Of a stretch of DNA of 64,000 nucleotides, positions 16,948-25,407 are shown in pieces. Origin of the DNA: Hydrogenophaga sp. (GTDB taxonomy: Bacteria; Pseudomonadota; Gammaproteobacteria; Burkholderiales; Burkholderiaceae_C); the NCBI GenBank assembly GCA_030682835.1, contig JAUXNG010000091.1, forward strand, positions 45,275-109,274, written 5' to 3'. The notes under the pieces were generated by a model, which was not told where the DNA came from, did no database searches, and worked only from the letters and a program-made list of their open reading frames with translations. A program made the translations under genes and the position numbers. Within the stretch, counting starts at the first letter, position 1. Each line of letters begins with the position of its first letter.

Positions 16948-17265
16948 ATGCATAGAACGATGGAAATGGACAGACGGATTTTTGTCATGAAACTGGTGTC
17001 GGCCGCGACGATGCTCGGCGCCTCTTCGCTGGCCTTGGCCGAGGCCAAACCCATGGTCGCCGAAGCCGATCCACAAGCCGTGAACCTGAACTACAAGACC
17101 GATGCGGCTGCTGTGAAGCACGCGAAGTTCAAAAGCGGTCAAGTCTGCGGCAACTGCGCGCTGTTCCAGGGCAAGGCCACGGACGCCGCCGGCGGCTGCG
17201 GCATCTTCCCCGGCAAGCAGGTGGCGGCCAAAGGCTGGTGCGCGGCGTACGCCAAGAAGGCGTGA
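16948..17265 (+). CDS. High-potential iron-sulfur protein (HiPIP)
   Basis: 105 residues. A Tat-like leader (MDRRIFVMKLVSAATMLG) precedes the mature protein. The four cluster cysteines have HiPIP spacing: CGNCALFQG, GGCGIFPGKQV and GWCAAY. HiPIPs are periplasmic one-electron carriers that need folding with the cluster before Tat export. ATG at 16948 is chosen; the ATG at 16960 is possible. Its stop overlaps the dgkA start as GTGA, so a redox carrier and a lipid kinase are translationally coupled under a PmrA-type promoter. The electron partners are not identified; the SHP/DHC system nearby is a candidate. Confidence 0.88.
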   Translation: MHRTMEMDRRIFVMKLVSAATMLGASSLALAEAKPMVAEADPQAVNLNYKTDAAAVKHAKFKSGQVCGNCALFQGKATDAAGGCGIFPGKQVAAKGWCAAYAKKA

Positions 17266-17696
17266 CCTCGCCCGTGCGCAGCGAAGGCCCGGCGTGGCCG
17301 AGGCCCGGACCCGCCGTGCCGGCAGCCGTTCCTGCCAAACGCAAAGGGCTCGGCCGCGTCTGGCATGCACTTCGGTATTCGCTGAAGGGCCTGCGCGCGG
17401 GCTGGCACGAGCCCGCGTTCCGTCAGGAGGCCTTGCTCGGTCTGGTGATGCTGCCCAGCGCCTGGCTGTTGGGCAACACCTGGCTGGAGGTGGCGGTGCT
17501 GTGCGGCGCCGTGGTGCTGGTGTGGATCGTCGAGCTGCTCAACACCGCCATTGAGTCGGTGGTGGACCGGATCGGGCCGCAATGGCACGAACTGTCTGGT
17601 CGAGCCAAGGACATGGGCAGCGCGGCTGTGCTGCTCAGCCTGCTGCTGTGTGCGCTTGTCTGGGGCAGCGCCCTTTTCAACTGGCTCCGGGGTTAG
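17262..17696 (+). CDS. dgkA: Diacylglycerol kinase, DgkA type
   Basis: 144 residues. The family signature is NTAIESVVDRIG with the upstream E in IVELLN and downstream GRAKDMGSAAV. Three membrane helices are visible (about 62-78, 80-100 and 118-138). The first 35 residues are an extension rich in Pro, Ala and Arg. The enzyme phosphorylates diacylglycerol to phosphatidic acid in the inner membrane. Phosphoethanolamine transfer from PE to lipid A releases diacylglycerol, so DgkA would recycle the EptA by-product. GTG at 17262 overlaps the HiPIP stop. Its 3' end overlaps the convergent eptA by 20 bp. Confidence 0.9.
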   Translation: MTSPVRSEGPAWPRPGPAVPAAVPAKRKGLGRVWHALRYSLKGLRAGWHEPAFRQEALLGLVMLPSAWLLGNTWLEVAVLCGAVVLVWIVELLNTAIESVVDRIGPQWHELSGRAKDMGSAAVLLSLLLCALVWGSALFNWLRG

Positions 17697-19362
17697 CGCC
17701 GCGAAAGCCCAGCAACTCGCCACGGCACGGGGCTGCCACATCCAGCGCAGCCAGATAGGTGCGGGTTTGGACCGCCGCCAGGCCCAGCACGCTGTGGAAC
17801 AGGTGGTCGTGCGACACCGGCTGGCTGGCCTGCTGGCGCAGGCAAGGCAGGTCCAGACGGTGATGCGCCCGGTAGGCGGGGCTCCACCACATCAGCATGG
17901 GCACGTGGGTCTGCTCTTTCGGGGCCATGCCGTAGGGCATGCCGTGCAGGTACAGACCCTTCTCTCCCAGTGACTCACCATGGTCGGACACGTAGTACAG
18001 CACCGCGGGCTGTGGCTGCCGCTCCAGCCACGCGACCGCCTCGGCCAGCACATGGTCGGTGTAGCGGATGGTGTTGTCGTAGGCGTTGACAATTTCCTCA
18101 GGCCGGCAGGCGGTCAAGGCGGTGTTCTGGCACTCCGGGCCAAAGACCTTGAACCCGGGCGGCGTGCGACGGTAGTAGGCCGGGCCATGGCTGCCCATCT
18201 GGTGCAGCACCACCACCGTGCCGCGCGCGCGCCGCGCCGGATCCAGCAGGGCCAGGCCTGCCGGCAATGCCTCCAGCAAAGCGCCGTCGGGGCACTCCCC
18301 GTCCGGACAGCGCTCGGGCCCCAGCAGCTTGGCCGCGCTGCTGTGCGTCACCCGTTCGCATACACCCTTGCAGCCCGACTGGTTGTCCAGCCAGAGCACC
18401 GCCAAGCCGGCCCGCTGCAGCACATCGAGCAGGTTTTCCTGGCGCAGGTCGGGGTCGTATTGCAGCCTCGTCTGGGCTGAGAACATGCAGGGCACCGAGG
18501 TCTGGGTGTTGGTGCCACAGGAACTGGCCTGGTCGAAATAGACCATGTCTCCCCGTTTCATCAACTGCTGCAGCCTGGGCGTGGTGTCCCTCGCGTAGCC
18601 CCCCAGGCCAACGTTGGCGGCTCTGGCCGTCTCGCCCACCACGATGAGCACCAGCGGGGCTTCACCGCCCGATGCGGCACCCGCCTGCAACACAGCATCT
18701 TCGGCCAGCCGACGCAAGGGCTGCTGGGCATGGCTGGCGCGCCCCAGGTTGTGGCGGGTGGCGGCGTACACGGTGTTGAAGGGATTGATCATGTAGCGCA
18801 AAGACTTGTGGTTGCGCATGAGCGAGGCCATGTCCTGATAGCCCAGCCACAAGACCCCCACAGCCAGCACCAGACACCCGAACACCGTGGCCACCTGCTG
18901 CACCACCAGCCTGCCGCGTGGCACCGGGCGCACCGCCCGGCGCCACCACCACCAGCCGGGCAGGGCGAAGCCCATCAGAAGCACCCACCCCAGCGGCCCT
19001 GACAGCAGATCTCGTGCTTCCCTGACGTCGGTGTTGACCACATTGGCCCACATGGTCGGGTCTATCACCACGCTGTAGCTGTACATGAAGTGGCTGCTCA
19101 ATGCGCCGGTGAGCAGCAGCAACAAGCCGGCAGGCTTGCGCCAGCGGGGCCAGATCCAGAAGCCGGTAAAGGCCAGAATGGCGCTCCACAGAAACAGCCC
19201 CCAGCCGAAGAACATGACCCACTGCGTGGGTTGCTGAAGAGCCGAAACCTGCGCCAGCTTCAGCCACAACGGGACGTTGCCCAACGTGGCCAGCCACAGA
19301 GCCAGCAGGCTCAGCAAAACGGTGGGGTGCCAGCCGGCGGGCTGGTGGGATTCAAGCTGCAT
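17677..19362 (-). CDS. eptA: Lipid A phosphoethanolamine transferase, EptA/MCR-like
   Basis: 561 residues. Five N-terminal membrane helices reach to about residue 180, followed by a periplasmic alkaline-phosphatase-fold domain. All key residues of the EptA/MCR family can be seen: Glu in VVGETARAANVG (about 244), the nucleophile Thr in SCGTNTQTSVPCMF (about 284), His in HQMGSHGPAY (about 392), Asp-His in YVSDHGESLG (about 460) and His in YLHGMP (about 473). Paired cysteines fit the usual disulfides. It moves phosphoethanolamine from PE to lipid A phosphates, lowering polymyxin binding. ATG at 19362 is preferred over the GTG at 19368. A PmrA-type box and CATACT lie upstream. Confidence 0.93.
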   Translation of the reverse strand: MQLESHQPAGWHPTVLLSLLALWLATLGNVPLWLKLAQVSALQQPTQWVMFFGWGLFLWSAILAFTGFWIWPRWRKPAGLLLLLTGALSSHFMYSYSVVIDPTMWANVVNTDVREARDLLSGPLGWVLLMGFALPGWWWWRRAVRPVPRGRLVVQQVATVFGCLVLAVGVLWLGYQDMASLMRNHKSLRYMINPFNTVYAATRHNLGRASHAQQPLRRLAEDAVLQAGAASGGEAPLVLIVVGETARAANVGLGGYARDTTPRLQQLMKRGDMVYFDQASSCGTNTQTSVPCMFSAQTRLQYDPDLRQENLLDVLQRAGLAVLWLDNQSGCKGVCERVTHSSAAKLLGPERCPDGECPDGALLEALPAGLALLDPARRARGTVVVLHQMGSHGPAYYRRTPPGFKVFGPECQNTALTACRPEEIVNAYDNTIRYTDHVLAEAVAWLERQPQPAVLYYVSDHGESLGEKGLYLHGMPYGMAPKEQTHVPMLMWWSPAYRAHHRLDLPCLRQQASQPVSHDHLFHSVLGLAAVQTRTYLAALDVAAPCRGELLGFRGANPGAS

Positions 19363-19411
19363 GCGCACGCACCTATCGGGATGACGGAGCGGCGCAGTAT
19401 GGAAAGCGCGG

Positions 19412-19428
19412 GTTAATCCCAGCTTAAG
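19412..19428. promoter_or_regulatory. PmrA-type box between eptA and PAP2
   Basis: GTTAAT-CCCAG-CTTAAG, 11-bp period. Toward eptA (- strand) a 10-bp gap leads to CATACT at 19396-19401, a fair -10. Toward the PAP2 gene a 10-bp gap leads to TCAACT at 19439-19444, a weaker one. The box sits in the 107-bp divergent gap and could control both directions. Confidence 0.7.
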
Positions 19429-19469
19429 GCTGAAGCGGTCAACTGGTGGTTTTTCAACTCCCTGCGCGC

Positions 19470-20195
19470 ATGCGATTGAGAACTTCTTTACTGACAGGGG
19501 TGGTGCTGTGGGTGCTCGCCCTGGCCTGGGACCTGACCGGTTGGGACTGGGCGGTGATGCGAGCCCTGGGCACGGAGACCGGCTTTGCGCTGCGCCACGA
19601 CTTCTGGCTGGAGGTGGTGCTGCACGACGGCGCCAGACGGGCCGCGCAGCTGGCGCTGGCGGTGGTGGCCGTCTTCACCGTGAAACCCCTGACGCAACGC
19701 CACCTCCCCAGCCTGGCCCTGCCCTGGCAGGCGCTGGCCGGGGTGCTGGCTTGCCTGGTGGTGGCCGGACTGGTCAAGCGCTACAGCGCCACCAGTTGCC
19801 CCTGGGAGTTGGACGCGTTCGGCGGTGTGGCGCGGTATGTGTCGCACTGGACCTGGGGTCTTGATGACGGGGGGTCGGGGCGCTGTTTTCCGGGTGGGCA
19901 CGCCTCGGCGGCGTTCGCGTTCTGGCCGGTGGCGCTGGCCTGGATGCACAGCCCATCGGACCGCATGCGGCGTCTTGGGCGCTGGCTGTGGTGGCTGGTG
20001 CTGGCCGCCGGGCTGGTGTTGGGTGGCGTGCAGACGCTGCGGGGGGCGCATTACCCGAGCCACACGCTCTGGACCGCCGTTCTCTGCTGGACCTTGACGG
20101 TGCTGATGGCGGTGCTGGAGAGGGCCAGATCCACCTGGGCCACGCGTCAAGACGCCGTGCTGAACAGCCGTTGCTCACCCCTTCCCCACCCTTGA
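19470..20195 (+). CDS. PAP2-family membrane phosphatase
   Basis: 241 residues, about six membrane helices. The three PAP2 phosphatase motifs are present: K103 in VKRYSATSCPW, PGGHAS at 141-146 and RGAHYPSH at 191-198. Members dephosphorylate lipid phosphates such as undecaprenyl pyrophosphate, PGP or lipid A 1-phosphate; the sequence does not tell which. A pap2 gene beside a phosphoethanolamine transferase is also known from the mcr-1 locus. ATG at 19470 is chosen; the ribosome site is weak. It is divergent from eptA and followed 94 bp later by the LtaS-like gene. Confidence 0.85.
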   Translation: MRLRTSLLTGVVLWVLALAWDLTGWDWAVMRALGTETGFALRHDFWLEVVLHDGARRAAQLALAVVAVFTVKPLTQRHLPSLALPWQALAGVLACLVVAGLVKRYSATSCPWELDAFGGVARYVSHWTWGLDDGGSGRCFPGGHASAAFAFWPVALAWMHSPSDRMRRLGRWLWWLVLAAGLVLGGVQTLRGAHYPSHTLWTAVLCWTLTVLMAVLERARSTWATRQDAVLNSRCSPLPHP

Positions 20196-20289
20196 GGTCG
20201 CGCCTCCGCCACCCGCCTCGAACAACAGCCGGGGTCATCTCGCCTTGCGGCCCAGCTTCCTGCCCCTGTGGCAGCTATTCAACGCTTTC

Positions 20290-22266
20290 ATGACATTGCA
20301 TTTCCCCCCACCTGCCTCCACCGAACGTCACGCCCTGGGATGGATGGGTACAGCACCTGCCCTGGCACGGCTCATGGGGCCGCCGCTGCTGGCCATGTGG
20401 GCGGTGCTGCTGGTCGGCCGCGCCGGACTCGCGCTGTGGTTGCACGAGCGCATGGGCGCGCAAGCGGCCTGGGGTGCGCTGGGGCTCGAAAGCCTCCGGT
20501 TCGATGGCGTCTTGCTGGGCTTGATCTGGTGCGCACCCGCGGCACTGCTGCCCTGGCTGCTCACCTTCCGCGGGGGTATTCAATGGGCAACCAAGGCCAC
20601 GCGGCTGTATGCCCTGCTGTGGTTCCTGTTCGTGTTCTTCATGGAATGCGCCACGCCCGCCTTCGTCATGGAGTACGACAGCCGCCCCAATTACCTGTTC
20701 GTGGAGTACCTGCGGCATGTGCGGGAAGTGGCCCCCACCGTGGTGCTGCAGTACCCCTGGGCCACGGGCCTGGCGGCCATCGCCCTGCCCCTGGGCGGCT
20801 GGGCCTTCTGGCGCTGGGCCAGGCCCATCCCGCCCCGTGCCCGCATCACCTGGCCAGCTGCGCTGGGTTGGTCGGTGCTTCTGTTCGGCCTCTTCGTGCT
20901 GATGGCCCGGGGCGCCTTGGGACACCGCCCCGCCAACCCGGCCCTGGCCGCCATCACCCAGGACAACCTGGTCAACCAGTGGCCACTGGCGTCGGGCTAC
21001 ACGCTGCTGTACGCGCTGCGCCAGTCTGCGCGCAACGAAACCGGCGGGGTGGTCTACGGGCACATGCCCCAAGACGAGATGCTGGCCGTTGTCCGGGATG
21101 AGATGGGCCTGCCCGCGACAGCCTTCAACGCCCCGGATGCGCCCACTCGCCACCTGCAGGCCCGAGGCCCTGCGCGGGCGAAGCCGCACAACCTGGTGAT
21201 CATTCTCGAAGAGAGCATGGGCGCCGAGTTTGTCGGGCGCCTGGGTGGCCTGGGTGTCACGCCCCACCTGGACCGCCTCGCCGCTGAAGGCATCTGGTTC
21301 GACCAGCTCTATGCCACCGGGACGCGCTCGGTCAGGGGCATCGAGGCCGTGGTGGCGGGATTCCCCCCCACATCGTCCGAAAGCACCGTCAAGCTGCAGC
21401 GCGCGCAGAAGGACTTCTTCACACTCGGCCAGTTTCTGAAAGCACAGGGCTACCGCTCCACCTTCTTGTACGGCGGGGAGTCCCACTTCGACAACATGCG
21501 GGGCTTCTTCATGGGCAACGGTTTCGATGACGTGATCGACGAGCAAGACTTCCCCGAAGACAGTTTCCGCGCCACCTGGGGGGTGGACGATGTGGGCCTG
21601 CTGGACAAGGCAGACCCCTACTTTGCCGCCCAGACGCAACCGTTCTTCGGCCTCGTGTTCACATCGTCCAACCATGCGCCCTTCGAGTTCCCCGACGGCG
21701 CCATCGAGCTGCACGAAAGCCCCAAGCCAACCGTCAACAACGCGGTGAAGTATGCCGATCACGCGCTCGGCCGGTTCTTTGAGAAGGCCCGGCGCTCAGC
21801 TTATTGGGACAACACCGTGTTCCTGGTGGTGGCAGACCACAATTCCCGTGTATACGGCGACACACTGCTTCCCATCCAGCGCTTTCACATTCCCGGACTG
21901 ATACTGGGTGGGCCCGTAAAGCCCGACGTGATCACCACCCAGGCCAGCCAGATCGATCTGGCGCCCACACTCATCAGCCTGCTGGGCCTGCACGGAGAGC
22001 ACCCGATGATTGGCCGGGATCTGACCGATCCGGCGCAGCGCCAGCGCCCCGGCCGCGCCATCCTGCAGTTCGACAAGACGCAGGCCTACATGGAAGGCGA
22101 CAGGGTGGTCCTGTTGCGACCCGAACTGCCACCCGCCGCCATGCGGTACGACAGCCCGTTAGGCCAGCTGATGCCCAGCACCGAACCCATGCCAGACCTG
22201 GTCCGGAAAGCCGTGGCGCACGCGCTGTTTGCGCCGCAGGCCTACCGGGAGGGCTGGCATCGGTGA
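20290..22266 (+). CDS. LtaS-like phosphoglycerol transferase (sulfatase fold)
   Basis: 658 residues: an N-terminal membrane part with about five helices to residue 230, then an alkaline-phosphatase-superfamily domain. Metal and nucleophile motifs of LtaS/OpgB proteins can be seen: LVIILEESMG (Glu), ATGTRSVRGIEAV (Thr nucleophile), WGVDDVG, SSNHAPFEFP and VVADHNSR (Asp-His). Gram-negative members transfer phosphoglycerol or phosphoethanolamine to periplasmic glycans or the envelope; the substrate here is unknown. ATG at 20290 is preferred, though no strong ribosome site is seen. It probably belongs to the same transcription unit as PAP2. Confidence 0.85.
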   Translation: MTLHFPPPASTERHALGWMGTAPALARLMGPPLLAMWAVLLVGRAGLALWLHERMGAQAAWGALGLESLRFDGVLLGLIWCAPAALLPWLLTFRGGIQWATKATRLYALLWFLFVFFMECATPAFVMEYDSRPNYLFVEYLRHVREVAPTVVLQYPWATGLAAIALPLGGWAFWRWARPIPPRARITWPAALGWSVLLFGLFVLMARGALGHRPANPALAAITQDNLVNQWPLASGYTLLYALRQSARNETGGVVYGHMPQDEMLAVVRDEMGLPATAFNAPDAPTRHLQARGPARAKPHNLVIILEESMGAEFVGRLGGLGVTPHLDRLAAEGIWFDQLYATGTRSVRGIEAVVAGFPPTSSESTVKLQRAQKDFFTLGQFLKAQGYRSTFLYGGESHFDNMRGFFMGNGFDDVIDEQDFPEDSFRATWGVDDVGLLDKADPYFAAQTQPFFGLVFTSSNHAPFEFPDGAIELHESPKPTVNNAVKYADHALGRFFEKARRSAYWDNTVFLVVADHNSRVYGDTLLPIQRFHIPGLILGGPVKPDVITTQASQIDLAPTLISLLGLHGEHPMIGRDLTDPAQRQRPGRAILQFDKTQAYMEGDRVVLLRPELPPAAMRYDSPLGQLMPSTEPMPDLVRKAVAHALFAPQAYREGWHR

Positions 22267-22269
22267 GCA

Positions 22270-22518
22270 GTGCCCGTCGCGGAACGGGCACCCGCACGGC
22301 CTTCCTGAGCGGGACCAGATGACACTTTGCCTGCGGTGAAGGCAGCTTCTGCACGAGGGCCTTGATCTCTTCGCGCCGGCCGGCATCGGCGATCGGCCGG
22401 CTCGGGTGCCCCGGGACCCAGAGGGCACGCTGCGCGCAAGGAAGCGCTTCGCTGGCACGGCCGTTCTCGGCCAGAAGCTCGGCGTAAAAGACCCTGGGGT
22501 CTATGCCTTGGGGGTTGT
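22270..22518 (-). pseudogene. C-terminal remnant of a TPR-like protein
   Basis: On the - strand, FYAELLAENGRASEALPCAQ followed by REEIKALVQKLP resembles the last TPR-like helices of a larger bacterial protein. The frame is open from the truncated radC directly into this fragment and on into antisense DNA, with no natural start of its own. It appears to be a deletion junction: the 3' part of one gene joined to the 5' part of radC. The parent gene is not recognised. Confidence 0.4.
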
Positions 22519-22747
22519 CATGCGGCAGATGGCCCAGCCGGGTGCGCAGGAAATCCTTGACCACCGCCGGCGAATCCATGACGTCGCTGCCGCGCACTTG
22601 AGAAGCCAGCAATTGCTGCGCCGCCAGCAGCACCTCGTCAGCCGCCGCCGGGCGGTACTGCCCGTGCGTGTCGCGCACCAGCAGCGGCCCGACCGCAGCC
22701 GAGAAAGCCTGAAAGGATTCGAGCGAAGAAAACAGATCGTGTGGCAT
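22519..22747 (-). pseudogene. Truncated radC copy
   Basis: Starting at ATG 22747 (MPHDLFSSLES), about 75 codons are nearly the same as in radC at 7310-7846. The match stops after RLGHLPH; the JAB domain with HNHPSG is missing. The frame then runs into unrelated sequence. Together with leader copy 2 it shows that a piece of the element's leading region was duplicated at this spot. Confidence 0.85.
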
Positions 22748-22793
22748 GACGCACTCCGGTGAATCGGGCGGGATTGCCCGGGACCGGAAAACG

Positions 22794-23069
22794 GCACGCG
22801 GCAGCGCAGCGGTCACAGGTTCGAAGACGGCCGCACGGCCGCCAGCACACGCAATGGGCGCAGACCTTGAGCGCGAGAACGGTGTGAAAGGATGATGGGA
22901 ACAGCAAGCCAGCCCTACCACCACGGCACGAGAGCAGAGAAGGCAAGCGCAGCGCGCAGGCCGGGGACCCCGGGGCAGCCGGAGGCGTCAGGGATCGAAG
23001 CCGCATGGCCGTGACCCGGTACGGGGCACGGGGCGCAGCCCGCAGAGCCCGACGGGGGCAAGCCGGGAC
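22794..23069 (-). repeat. Leader repeat, copy 2 of 3
   Basis: Same orientation as copy 1 at 7883. It is nearly identical, with scattered substitutions and a short insertion (ACGGGGC, near 23030). It remains attached to the truncated radC. Its right edge, after GCCGGGACG, is followed by the intergenic DNA of the mocR-lrgAB-ccoG block. Confidence 0.85.
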
Positions 23070-23159
23070 GTTCAAATTGCAGGTGACATGCAAGCTTCCA
23101 CTAACCATCCAGGGGAAACCAGGCGTCACCCTCCCCGGCTTTCACAAGTTTCACGATTC

Positions 23160-24596
23160 TCAGTTACTCGCCATCAAATCGACCGCCAGCCGCCCCAGCG
23201 TCCTGATCGCGCCATCAAACCGGGCATCGCCCGGATGTCCCACGTTCAGCCGCAGGTGGTGGGTGAAGCGGTGGTCGGCCGAGAACAGCACGCCCGGCGC
23301 GGTGCTGATGGCGCAGGCCCGGGCCCGCCGGTGCAAAGCCAGCGCGTCCACCTGAGGTGGCAGTTCGAGCCAGAGGAAGTACCCGCCTTCAGGCCGGGTG
23401 ACGCGGGTGCCCGCCGGGAACTGACGCTCCACCAGCTTCAGCGCATGGACCCGCTGTGTGGCCAATGCCTCGCGCAGACGGCGCAGGTGCCGGTCGTAAC
23501 CACCCTGGGCCAGGAAGTCGGCCACCGCCAGCTGCGGCGGGATGGCGGTGGCCAGAGAGGTCATCATCTTCAGCCGCTCCACCTTGGGCGCGTAGCGCCC
23601 GGCGGCCGCCCAGCCGACACGGTAACCCGGCGCCAGGCATTTGGAAAAGGATGAGCAGTGCAGCACCTCGCCCCGCTGGTCAAACGCCTTGGCCGGCGGC
23701 GGGCGCCGAGCACCAGCGTGCAGTTCGCCGTACACATCGTCCTCGATCAGCGGTACGCCGTGCTGCGCCAGCAGCGCCACCAGCGCCTGCCGCTGCGCCA
23801 CCGGCATGAGGGCACCCAGGGGGTTCTGGAAGCTGGGCATGAACCAGCAGGCCGCCACCTTCTGCCGCGTCAGCAGCTCGCCGAGTGCCGCCAGATCCAC
23901 ACCCTCCTTGGGGTCGGTGGCCACTTCCACCGCTTTCAGATGCAGGCGTTCAAGGGCCTGCAGCGCGGCGTAAAACGTGGGCGACTCGACCACCACCACG
24001 TCACCCGGCTGGGTGACCGCCTGCAGGCACAGATTGAGCGCCTCCATTGCGCCGTTGGTGATGATGAGTTCGTTATCGGCCAGCGGCACACCCTGCAAGG
24101 CGTAGCGTTTGCGAAGCGCCAGGCGAAGGCCTTCGTCACCCGCGGTCAGCGCACCCGTGATCTGGCCGGCCTTCAGGCGCCGCATGGCGCGCGCGCCACT
24201 GCGGGCCAGTTCGTCGAACGGAAACAGGTGAGCCGCCGGAAAAGCCGAACCCAGTGGGACCACGTCGGCATCGCGGGTGCTGCCCAGCAAGTCGAACACC
24301 AGCTCGCTGATGGCAACCGGCGTGGCCTCGCTGCGTGGGAGCGCCGGCGCCGGGCCGGCACGCAGCGGGCGCCGCGTGGCGCGCACGAAGAAACCGGAAC
24401 GGGCGCGGGCTTCGATGAGACCGAGCGACTCCAGATGACCGTAGGCCTGGAACACGGTGGACGGGCTCACGCGGCGCTGCGCACAGGTGACCCGCACCGA
24501 CGGCAGACGCTCGCCAGGGCGAAGCAGGCCGGCGCGGATCGCGTCGGCCATGTCCTCGGCGAGCTGTTGGTAACGGGTCAGGCGTGCACCGCTCAT
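23160..24596 (-). CDS. MocR-type transcriptional regulator
   Basis: 478 residues: an N-terminal GntR winged helix (GERLPSVRVTCAQRRVSPST) joined to a fold-type I aminotransferase domain. The PLP lysine is in SSFSKCLAPGYRVGW; NGAMEALNLCLQ, NPLGALMP and LIEDDVYGEL are further cofactor motifs. MocR proteins usually use PLP as a sensor rather than for catalysis and control a nearby gene. ATG at 24596 (MSGARLTRYQQLAEDM) fits the family. Its target could be lrgAB, 118 bp upstream on the same strand, or a distant gene; the usual divergent target is missing here. Confidence 0.88.
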   Translation of the reverse strand: MSGARLTRYQQLAEDMADAIRAGLLRPGERLPSVRVTCAQRRVSPSTVFQAYGHLESLGLIEARARSGFFVRATRRPLRAGPAPALPRSEATPVAISELVFDLLGSTRDADVVPLGSAFPAAHLFPFDELARSGARAMRRLKAGQITGALTAGDEGLRLALRKRYALQGVPLADNELIITNGAMEALNLCLQAVTQPGDVVVVESPTFYAALQALERLHLKAVEVATDPKEGVDLAALGELLTRQKVAACWFMPSFQNPLGALMPVAQRQALVALLAQHGVPLIEDDVYGELHAGARRPPPAKAFDQRGEVLHCSSFSKCLAPGYRVGWAAAGRYAPKVERLKMMTSLATAIPPQLAVADFLAQGGYDRHLRRLREALATQRVHALKLVERQFPAGTRVTRPEGGYFLWLELPPQVDALALHRRARACAISTAPGVLFSADHRFTHHLRLNVGHPGDARFDGAIRTLGRLAVDLMASN

Positions 24597-24714
24597 CTGA
24601 TCTTCCCAGGTCCGGTTTCCTACGAATGATACGGCGCAGATCGAGGCCGCCAGGGCCACCGACCCCGTGCTCAAGCGATGGGAATCGTTACCCGGACACG
24701 CGGCGGCTGACGGG

Positions 24715-25407
24715 TCAGAACCAGCGCGACAGCACCGCCAGCACCAGCGCGGTCGCGATCCCGTTCAGGCCCATGGCCAGCGCGGCAAAGGCCACGCTGC
24801 CCGGGTGCGTCTGCAACACCCGCGCAACCCCGATGGCGTGCGCCACCAGGCCGAGCGTGAAGCTGCGCACGATCTCACCGTGTGCACCCTCCCCGCGCCC
24901 CTCATCCACCCGCAGCCAGCGCATCAGCGGCCCGGCCAGCAAGGTGCCGAGCACGCCGGTGGCCACCACAGCCATCGCCGCCACCGCGGGCACCCCGCCC
25001 GCCCGCTCGGCCGCCATCATGGCCATGGGCATGGTGGCGGCCTTGGGCGCCAGCGACAGCGCAAAAGACATCGGTGTGTCCAGCAGTGCGCACAACGCCA
25101 CCGTGCCCAGCAACGACACCGTGCAACCCGCCGCCAGCGCCACGAGCAACGGCACCGCCAGCCGCCGCAACAAGGCCGCCTGCCGGTACAACGGCACGGC
25201 CAGGGCGATGATGGCCGGCCCCGTGAGCCAGCGCAGCACGCGGGTCGCCTCGGCGTACACCGGGTAGCAGGTGCCGGCCAGCGCCAGCACGCCAAGCACC
25301 AGGGCTGTGCCGGTGAGCACGGGCAGACACAGCAGGTGGTGGCCGCTACGGCGGTACAGCCACAGCGCGGCCAGGTAAGCCGCGAGTGTGATCGCCGTCC
25401 AGAGCAT
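24715..25407 (-). CDS. lrgB: LrgB/CidB-family membrane protein
   Basis: 230 residues of almost continuous membrane helices. The family core is seen as YRQAALLRRLAVPLLVALAAG, and LAPKAATMPMAM is the conserved SLAPKSVT-like segment. HAIGVARVLQ and AFAALAMGLNGI follow near the C-terminus. LrgAB/CidAB proteins are holin-like membrane pairs linked to murein hydrolase control and, in several bacteria, to pyruvate or other overflow metabolite transport. Its start overlaps the lrgA stop as ATGA. Confidence 0.85.
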   Translation of the reverse strand: MLWTAITLAAYLAALWLYRRSGHHLLCLPVLTGTALVLGVLALAGTCYPVYAEATRVLRWLTGPAIIALAVPLYRQAALLRRLAVPLLVALAAGCTVSLLGTVALCALLDTPMSFALSLAPKAATMPMAMMAAERAGGVPAVAAMAVVATGVLGTLLAGPLMRWLRVDEGRGEGAHGEIVRSFTLGLVAHAIGVARVLQTHPGSVAFAALAMGLNGIATALVLAVLSRWF

